Part shown: in pieces, positions 7,478-12,424 of the stretch
Layout: every line of letters begins with the position of its first letter
How positions within the stretch are numbered: position 1 is the first letter of the stretch
Assembly (NCBI GenBank): GCA_003565055.1
Contig: PXDM01000335.1
Span: 1 to 18,355, forward strand
Direction: 5' to 3'
Length of the DNA stretch: 18,355 nt
Source of the DNA: Paracoccaceae bacterium
GTDB taxonomy: Bacteria > Pseudomonadota > Alphaproteobacteria > Rhodobacterales > Rhodobacteraceae
Program-made: the position numbers and the translations under genes
The notes under the pieces: model-generated
Told to the model about the DNA's origin: nothing
What the model saw: the letters and a program-made list of their open reading frames with translations, nothing else
Databases searched by the model: none

Positions 7478-8884
7478 GTGACGGGGGTGGATGGGGCAGA
7501 ACTGGGGTCGCAAGGCGACCAACTGGCGCAGTTGCGGCGCCTGATCGGCTTTTTGCCCGCAGGGATCATCGAAGCCGATGCGTGTGATCGCGTGCAATTC
7601 GCCAATGACCGGGTCTGCGAGATGCTGGCTTGTGACCGAACGGACCTCACCGGCTGCCGGATCGCGGAGCTGATCACCTGCCAGAGCCGCGCCGATTACG
7701 CCGAGGCCCTCGTCGCGCTGCGCGACGGGAGCGAGAATGTCTCGCTGGAGCTGAGCTTCCGGCGCGAGGACCAGAGCGCGCTGCATGTGAGCTGTGCGAT
7801 CTCGGCCCAACGCAGCGCAGCGGGGGCCCTGACGGGCTGCGCGCTGGTGCTGATCGACATCTCCAAGCGCGTCAATGCCGAACGCACCGCCCGCCAGAAT
7901 GAAGCCCGCCTGCGCCAGATCCTCGACAATACTGTGGCTCTCATCGGGATCATGGAGCCCGATGGCACGCTGATCGAGGCGAACAAACCCGCCCTCACCG
8001 CCGGCGGGCTGGAGCGCGCGGATGTGATCGGCCGGAAATTCTGGGATTGTTACTGGTGGTCGCATGACGCCGAGGCCCGCGCGAAGCTGCAAAGCGCCGT
8101 GGCCGCCGCCGCTGCGGGCGAATTGCAGCGCTATGACGCGACCGTGCGCATGGCGGGTGACGCGCATGTCGATATAGATTTCATGCTCTCGCCCGTGACC
8201 AATGACGATGGGCAGGTCGAGCTGCTAGTTCCGTCGGGCTTCGAGATCACGGATCGCAAACGCCATGAGGAACAGCTCGCGCTGGTGATGCGCGAGGTCA
8301 ATCACCGCTCGAAAAACCTGCTCGCGGTCGTGCAATCCATGCTGCGCCAGATGCGCCCGGTCGAGCTGCGCCAATTCGTGCGCGATTTCAGCGACCGGCT
8401 GCGCGCATTGTCGGCCTGTCAGGATCTGCTGCTCACGACCTCGGATGACAGCTTGCCTCTGGCCGACGTGGTGCGCACGCAAATGCTGCATTTCGGCGAA
8501 CTCCCCACCCAGCGCTTGCGGATCACCGGCCCCGAGATGCGCGTGGCCCCCGAGATCGCGCAAAATCTCGGCATGGCCTTTTACGAACTGGCGACCAATG
8601 CCGCCAAATACGGCGCGCTGTCTGACACAGAAGGACAGGTTCAGGTGTTCTGGACGCTTGATCCGGACCCGGAGCAGAGCGAGGGTGAGCGCTTCAGCCT
8701 GTGCTGGCGGGAAAGCGGCGGCCCCGTCGTCACCCCGCCCGAGGGCAGCGGCTTCGGCTCGGTTGTGCTCAAGGACATGCTCGCCATGACGCTGAATGCC
8801 GAGATCGAGATGGCGTTTCCGCCTGATGGCGTGATCTGGACGCTGACCTGCCCCGCAAGCGCAATTTCGCCGAAACGCGGCTGA
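7478..8884 (+). CDS. Soluble two-PAS HWE-family sensor histidine kinase
   Basis: 468 residues with no TM segment, so a cytosolic sensor. Two PAS domains (~13-130 and ~140-262, the second opening RLRQILDNTVALIGIMEPDG and ending with a PAC-like ITDRKRHEE) precede an HWE/HisKA_2-type kinase. The phospho-acceptor helix is VMREVNHRSKNL with His276. The N-box is YELATNAAKYGAL (Asn374). The diagnostic Trp-x-Glu is CWRESGG (Trp410, Glu412), and a final G-box is GSGFGSVVLKDM. Kinases of this family are common in alphaproteobacteria and often feed light, redox or stress signals to single-domain receivers or to PhyR. The PAS ligand is unknown; no LOV-type GNCRFLQ motif is seen. GTG start at 7478 is chosen for GAGGAAGG just upstream. 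A degenerate receiver gene follows in the same direction. Confidence 0.9.
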   Translation: MTGVDGAELGSQGDQLAQLRRLIGFLPAGIIEADACDRVQFANDRVCEMLACDRTDLTGCRIAELITCQSRADYAEALVALRDGSENVSLELSFRREDQSALHVSCAISAQRSAAGALTGCALVLIDISKRVNAERTARQNEARLRQILDNTVALIGIMEPDGTLIEANKPALTAGGLERADVIGRKFWDCYWWSHDAEARAKLQSAVAAAAAGELQRYDATVRMAGDAHVDIDFMLSPVTNDDGQVELLVPSGFEITDRKRHEEQLALVMREVNHRSKNLLAVVQSMLRQMRPVELRQFVRDFSDRLRALSACQDLLLTTSDDSLPLADVVRTQMLHFGELPTQRLRITGPEMRVAPEIAQNLGMAFYELATNAAKYGALSDTEGQVQVFWTLDPDPEQSEGERFSLCWRESGGPVVTPPEGSGFGSVVLKDMLAMTLNAEIEMAFPPDGVIWTLTCPASAISPKRG

Positions 8885-8977
8885 GCGCCACAAAAGCTGC
8901 GCGCCTATGTCACAGTTAATAGCGCCGCGCCCGCGCCTCAGGATGATGTCCGCCCTAAAGCAATGGGTGGAGGCATC

Positions 8978-9334
8978 ATGCAGCCATATTTTCTTGTTTG
9001 CGTCAATTTTGCGTTGGTGGCGACAGATATCGTCGAAACGCTGGAGGATATGGGGCTCGGCAAGCCCGTCGTCGCAGGGAGCGAGGGTGAGGCGCTGCCC
9101 CTCTTGGCAGCGCTTCCGCCCGGCGCCCCTCTGCGGCTCGCGGTCGTCGAAGCGGCCCCGCAGGCCTTCGCGACAAGCTTGTTGCAAGCCACCTTGGATG
9201 CGATGGGGGCGAAAGTGGTGCTCATATCCGACACGACCGAGCCTGCGCCCGAACCGCGTCGCTACCCGCTCCTGCCGAAGCCGTTTTTCACCGACGATCT
9301 GATCCGCCTTCTCGCCGGATGTCGTTTGGCATGA
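8978..9334 (+). CDS. Degenerate receiver-like (pseudo-receiver) protein downstream of HWE kinase
   Basis: 118 residues, a CheY-like fold by pattern but with key residues changed. The first strand, YFLVCVNFALVATDIVETLEDMG, aligns with the usual LVVEDE-x-LIA-x-D-x-x-x-x-L-E-x-x-G, but the acidic pair is Val9-Asn10. The phospho-acceptor position in LRLAVVEAAP is Glu58 instead of Asp. The Ser/Thr position (LISD, Ser84) and the cis-peptide Lys-Pro (LPKPF, Lys101) are kept. It therefore probably cannot be phosphorylated in the normal way, and Glu58 could mimic the phosphorylated state. The start at 8978 is preferred over the ATG at 8963 because GGTGGAGG (8966-8973) sits at proper spacing. It lies 93 bases after the kinase, the usual place for that kinase's partner. 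Assignment is by motif reasoning only. Confidence 0.7.
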   Translation: MQPYFLVCVNFALVATDIVETLEDMGLGKPVVAGSEGEALPLLAALPPGAPLRLAVVEAAPQAFATSLLQATLDAMGAKVVLISDTTEPAPEPRRYPLLPKPFFTDDLIRLLAGCRLA

Positions 9335-9378
9335 GTGATGCCCTGCCCGGAAAACTCCCGCGCAGGACGCGGCAGGCG

Positions 9379-9882
9379 TCAGCCTGCATGGGTGTTCAAC
9401 ATGATGTCGATCTCGGTCATGTGCCGGGTCAGAAGCGCATTGGCCTCGATGCTCTGGCGCGCGTCACGCGCGGCCTGATAGGCGTCGAGCACATGTTTTT
9501 CGCCTTCCTTCACGCGGTCCATGACGTTGTGATCCACCGCTTCAAACCAGGACCGCATCTCGATCACTGCGCGGTTGATCGCCCCGAAGAACGAGCCGTC
9601 CTCGTCAGGATTGCGCCCGGCCTGCGCCAACAGCGCCGCCAGGGCATCTGCATGCCGCAAATGCATATCGAGAAAGGTCTCGGCCACGGGCTGAAATTCC
9701 GGCTCGGCCTTGTCCACAAGTTTCTCGAATGCGCGCGCTGTGTCGCAGACGCGGGTATGCACCTCGGCGATCAGATCGAGCGGCTCTTCGGGATCAGGCG
9801 TCGGCCCGGTCGCGGTCTGCGGCTCGGCAGCTGCATCGGGGGCGAGCTTGGGCGGGACGTGCCGTATCGGGTCGGATGTCAT
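9379..9882 (-). CDS. DUF2383/PA2169-type four-helix-bundle protein
   Basis: 167 residues: an N-terminal Pro/Ala-rich tail (~1-35), then a helical ferritin-like domain. The segments EVHTRVCDTARAFEKLVDKA, FLDMHLRHADALAALL, DEDGSFFGAINRAVIEMRSW and GEKHVLDAYQAARDA match the DUF2383 pattern (stress-linked four-helix bundles). The biochemical role of the family is not known, and I see no clear di-iron Glu/His set. No signal peptide, so cytosolic. ATG 9882 is preceded by GAAGGAG at good spacing. It follows the DUF1328 gene by 61 bases with no terminator and is likely co-transcribed from the ECF-type promoter at 10165-10189. It converges with the receiver-like gene, 44 bases apart. Confidence 0.75.
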   Translation of the reverse strand: MTSDPIRHVPPKLAPDAAAEPQTATGPTPDPEEPLDLIAEVHTRVCDTARAFEKLVDKAEPEFQPVAETFLDMHLRHADALAALLAQAGRNPDEDGSFFGAINRAVIEMRSWFEAVDHNVMDRVKEGEKHVLDAYQAARDARQSIEANALLTRHMTEIDIMLNTHAG

Positions 9883-9943
9883 CAGAGATCTCCTTCATCG
9901 TTGGCATCAAGGTGTCTGGCCCATGCTGAGCCAGATGGCGGGT

Positions 9944-10117
9944 TCAGACCGGCGGTCTGCCGCGCACCGCGCGCGCAATCATCGCAACCACGAAGAGCAC
10001 GATGAAGACGATGAACAGGATCTGCGCAATCGACGACGCGGTGCCTGCGATCCCCGTAAACCCAAGCGCCGCGGCAATCAGTGCGACGATCAGAAAAGTC
10101 AAAGCCCAACCTAGCAT
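9944..10117 (-). CDS. DUF1328 (YtjA-like) small membrane protein
   Basis: 57 residues, MLGWALTFLIVALIAAALGF then GFTGIAGTASSIAQILFIVF and a basic end RAVRGRPPV: two hydrophobic helices around a Gly/Ala turn, the standard DUF1328 pattern. It is an inner-membrane peptide of unknown function, frequently stress-induced in proteobacteria. The frame opens at 10132, but the family begins at MLGWAL and AAAGGAAA lies just ahead of the ATG at 10117, so the shorter start is preferred. It is preceded by GGAAC-N16-CGTT and followed by the DUF2383 gene. Confidence 0.85.
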   Translation of the reverse strand: MLGWALTFLIVALIAAALGFTGIAGTASSIAQILFIVFIVLFVVAMIARAVRGRPPV

Positions 10118-10164
10118 GGTATTTCCTTTCATTTAGACAGTTGCAAGGCAACGATTGCCCTTCC

Positions 10165-10189
10165 AACGGCCAATCCGGGGAACGGTTCC
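10165..10189 (-). promoter_or_regulatory. EcfG-like promoter for DUF1328-DUF2383
   Basis: On the minus strand GGAAC (10189-10185) is followed after exactly 16 bases by CGTT (10168-10165), the consensus of alphaproteobacterial general-stress ECF sigma factors. The start site should be near 10158, about 40 bases before the ATG at 10117. Confidence 0.7.
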
Positions 10190-10315
10190 GACATAATAAG
10201 GTCGGTTTTCACAGCATGCTCCATTGTTTGACACAGCTAAAAAAAGCGATTTTTCGCGCGAAAGTTTATTCAGCCCATCCTATCGAAAATTTTTCTCCTC
10301 ATTCGCGATTTTTTT

Positions 10316-10340
10316 GGAACTTATGAAAACTCTGCTGGTT
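10316..10340 (+). promoter_or_regulatory. EcfG-like promoter for the PRC-barrel gene
   Basis: GGAAC (10316-10320), 16 bases, then GGTT (10337-10340). It differs from the CGTT form only in the first, less conserved base of the -10. The predicted start site is near 10347, about 40 bases before the ATG at 10386. The DNA just upstream (10240-10315) is rich in A/T runs, which may aid promoter activity. Confidence 0.65.
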
Positions 10341-10385
10341 GAAGTGCAGAGCCTCACGAGGCCAGACTCAAAACAGGAGCTAACG

Positions 10386-11318
10386 ATGAAAAAGCTTATG
10401 CTTACGACCGCACTTGTCGCCGTGACATCCATGGGCGCGGTTGCGCAAACCCATGAGAGCGCGATGGACGCGCAGACCACTTCCGCCGCCGCTGACACTG
10501 TGCCGGCCTTTCTGGTCAGCAACTTCACCGGCAAGGATCTCTACACTCTCGACACCGACGCTACCCGCGAACTGAGCGAAGCCCGTCAGGGTGAAGACCA
10601 GAGCATGTGGGACGAGATGCGCGTGCGCTGGGAAAGCAGCGATGTGTTCTCGGGCGACCGTGACGCGTGGGAAAACATCGGCGGCATTGATGATGTCGTG
10701 ATGACCAAGGATGGCGAAGTTCGCGGTGTCCTGATTGATGTCGGCGGCTTCCTCGGCTTCGGCGCGCGCACCGTGATGGTGGATATCAACGAGCTGTATT
10801 TCGTGGCTGACGATGACGAAGCATCTGAAATTGATGACTTCTTCGTTGTTGCAACGATGACGCGCGAACAGCTCGAAGCGCTGCCGGAATGGGATGAAGA
10901 CCAGCTCTCCGTCGGCTTTGAGTCCAGCAGCCATGAAAGCGCGTCGATGAGCACTGGCTCGGACAGCGCCATGACCGGCAGCCACGACTCCGAGAGCGCT
11001 GAAGCGCGCACCGAAGTGCCCGAGGGCTACAGCGTCATGAGCGAAAGCGACCGCACGGCGGATCGTCTGATGGGCGCGGATGTCTATGGCCGCGAAGGTG
11101 AGGAGATTGCAACAGTCGATGATCTGGTGATGGGCGATGACGGGAGCGTGACGCATCTCGTGATGGATGTGGGCGGTTTCCTCGGCATTGGTTCGCACAC
11201 TGTCGCGTTGGAAATCGACGATCTCGACATTCTGTGGAATGACGAAGATGGTGATGTGCGCGTTCAGGTGACCATGACGGAAGAAGAAATGGAAAGCCTG
11301 CCTGAATATGACAGCTGA
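10386..11318 (+). CDS. Exported acidic protein with two PRC-barrel domains
   Basis: 310 residues. Residues 1-21 are a signal peptide (MKKLMLTTALVAVTSMGAVAQ, with A-x-A just before the likely cut). Two PRC-barrel-like repeats follow. In the first (~35-170), GIDDVVMTKDGEVRGVLIDVGGFLGFGARTV is flanked by a longer insert. In the second (~215-308), TVDDLVMGDDGSVTHLVMDVGGFLGIGSHTV repeats the same pattern, ending in a block typical of PRC proteins (VTMTEEEMESLPEYD). A Ser/His/Glu-rich linker joins them. The mature protein is very acidic, as expected for a periplasmic protein of a salt-tolerant organism. Function unknown; PRC barrels bind partners in several systems. Start: AGGAG at 10375-10379 precedes ATG 10386; the longer open frame from 10224 lacks support. 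An ECF-type promoter lies upstream and a terminator follows. Confidence 0.88.
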   Translation: MKKLMLTTALVAVTSMGAVAQTHESAMDAQTTSAAADTVPAFLVSNFTGKDLYTLDTDATRELSEARQGEDQSMWDEMRVRWESSDVFSGDRDAWENIGGIDDVVMTKDGEVRGVLIDVGGFLGFGARTVMVDINELYFVADDDEASEIDDFFVVATMTREQLEALPEWDEDQLSVGFESSSHESASMSTGSDSAMTGSHDSESAEARTEVPEGYSVMSESDRTADRLMGADVYGREGEEIATVDDLVMGDDGSVTHLVMDVGGFLGIGSHTVALEIDDLDILWNDEDGDVRVQVTMTEEEMESLPEYDS

Positions 11319-11338
11319 TCCACGCTTTTGACCGACCA

Positions 11339-11365
11339 GGGCCTGCCAAACGGCAGGCCCTTTTT
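11339..11365 (+). terminator. Intrinsic terminator of the PRC-barrel gene
   Basis: A 9-bp perfect stem GGGCCTGCC (11339-11347) / GGCAGGCCC (11352-11360) with an AAAC loop, followed by TTTTT and then ATTTT. It lies 20 bases after the stop codon. Confidence 0.92.
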
Positions 11366-11455
11366 ATTTTCGCCGTGCATCATTTATTTTCAAAACCTGC
11401 TCTCAATGTCTTGAAAGCACAAAACACATGTCCCACCCCGTGATCATCGCAAAAT

Positions 11456-11489
11456 AAAACCCCCGCCGAAATTCCGGCGGGGGTTTTTT
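11456..11489. terminator. Bidirectional terminator, mainly for the 67-aa gene
   Basis: A 13-bp perfect stem (AAAACCCCCGCCG, 11456-11468; complement 11475-11487) with a 6-base loop has A-runs on one flank and T-runs on the other, so it can act on both strands. It sits 18 bases downstream of the minus-strand stop at 11507 and backs up the terminator at 11339. The stretch 11366-11455 between the two holds no gene. Confidence 0.88.
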
Positions 11490-11506
11490 CAATAAACTCG
11501 AATGCT

Positions 11507-11710
11507 TCAATCGGCTGGTGCGACAATTCCCGTTTCGCCTTCGGCCTCGACCGATGGGGGAACCTCATCTGTCTGCGTATCTCCGCCAATCACATTGAAA
11601 ACCAGACCGATCAGCAATGCCAAAGCCAGCAGAACTGCGATCGTCATGCCAACCAGCGGCCCCTTGTGCCGCCGCTTCTGCTTTTTCAGATTCGTGTCGG
11701 GGGCGCTCAT
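11507..11710 (-). CDS. Small single-TM protein, unknown function
   Basis: 67 residues: a basic N-terminus with LKKQKRRHKG, one hydrophobic helix (about 21-43, MTIAVLLALALLIGLVFNVIGG) and an acidic C-terminal tail (VEAEGETGIVAPAD). By the positive-inside rule the basic end is cytosolic and the acidic tail periplasmic. No family recognised. It is judged real because it has its own ribosome site (AAAGGA before ATG 11710), a perfect ECF-type promoter upstream and a terminator downstream. A start at the ATG a few bases earlier is ruled out by an immediate stop. Confidence 0.75.
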   Translation of the reverse strand: MSAPDTNLKKQKRRHKGPLVGMTIAVLLALALLIGLVFNVIGGDTQTDEVPPSVEAEGETGIVAPAD

Positions 11711-11770
11711 ATCATGTCCTTTCGTTTCAGTCCGTCAGGGCGGATGCGAAGGCACCTCGCCCATGGACAT

Positions 11771-11795
11771 AACGAGACAGACTGAATTCCGTTCC
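11771..11795 (-). promoter_or_regulatory. EcfG-like promoter for the 67-aa membrane protein
   Basis: On the minus strand GGAAC (11795-11791), 16 bases, then CGTT (11774-11771), identical to the site at 10165. The predicted start site is near 11764, giving a leader of about 54 bases. The site lies between the end of the PAS gene (11840) and the small gene. Confidence 0.7.
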
Positions 11796-11839
11796 GGACT
11801 GCGGTGCAGAGCCGCGCCGATTGCAGCCAGCGCGTGGCG

Positions 11840-12424
11840 TCAGTAGCGCCGGTCGTAAGGCTGCACGATCACCAGCACGACAGGCGCGCTGTCGGTCCCG
11901 ATCTCCAGCCGCGCCATTCGGATGTCGCACATCATGTAGCTGCCGGGCGTCACGTCGATCAGGCTCACGGCTTTCACATCCGCCGCCGATCCGATCCGGC
12001 AATCCGCCAGCCCCAGCGAGATGCGGTCCTGATCGAAACGGTTCTCGCCCATATGGCGCAGGTAATGCAGCCCGCTCGTATCCCCGAAGCGACGCGGGAA
12101 GAGCTTGCGCAGCTTGTGGTTCTCTGCCGTGATCGCGCCGCTTTCCGGGTCGGCGAGCAACGCGGCCACAGGCATGTCGTGAAAGATCGTCTCGAATTTG
12201 CGCCGCTCGGCATCGAGCGCGGCATTGGCGTCGCGCAATTGCTCGACCTGAACCTCGATCTCCACCTGATGCGTCAGCAGATCGAGCGCCAATTCGTCAA
12301 TACTGACCTCATCGCGCTGCAGCAGCATGTTCAGCGAGGGTAACTTCCCATTGCGCAGCATCGTTTCAATGCGTTGGCGCGCATGATCCTGCTTGGACTT
12401 GGCTTGCTCACTCTGACTCGTCAT
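11840..12424 (-). CDS. Coiled-coil plus PAS-like domain protein, coupled to CheB/CheR hybrid
   Basis: 194 residues, cytosolic. A charged N-terminus, then a helical stretch (~45-80, HQVEIEVQVEQLRDANAAL) likely to form a coiled coil and continue into a PAS-like domain (~78-190) starting FETIFHDMPVAALLADPESG and ending VVLVIVQPYDRRY. No kinase, cyclase, phosphodiesterase or receiver domain is present, so it is probably a sensor or adaptor. Its ATG overlaps the stop of the preceding CheB/CheR gene (ATGA, 12421-12424), which implies translational coupling and a shared pathway. The ~129-base gap after it holds only the promoter of the next gene. Confidence 0.8.
   Translation of the reverse strand: MTSQSEQAKSKQDHARQRIETMLRNGKLPSLNMLLQRDEVSIDELALDLLTHQVEIEVQVEQLRDANAALDAERRKFETIFHDMPVAALLADPESGAITAENHKLRKLFPRRFGDTSGLHYLRHMGENRFDQDRISLGLADCRIGSAADVKAVSLIDVTPGSYMMCDIRMARLEIGTDSAPVVLVIVQPYDRRY

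Noticed and set aside
9372..9387. Small hairpin (GCAGGC/GCCTGC) between convergent genes
   Set aside because: Only 6 bp, overlaps the stop codon of the DUF2383 gene and has no T-run.
10179..10203. Plus-strand GGAAC at 10179 as a second outward promoter
   Set aside because: GGAAC is part of a small palindrome with the minus-strand site, but at 16-17 bases downstream there is no CGTT/GGTT; the nearest GGTT is 20 bases away.
10228..10256. TTGACA at 10228 as a sigma-70 -35 box for the PRC-barrel gene
   Set aside because: The -35 is perfect but no TATAAT-like hexamer follows at 16-18 bases.
10224..10385. 54-codon N-terminal extension of the PRC-barrel frame
   Set aside because: It would place codons over the ECF-type promoter and hide the signal peptide. 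The ATG at 10386 has a proper ribosome site and begins a classic signal sequence.
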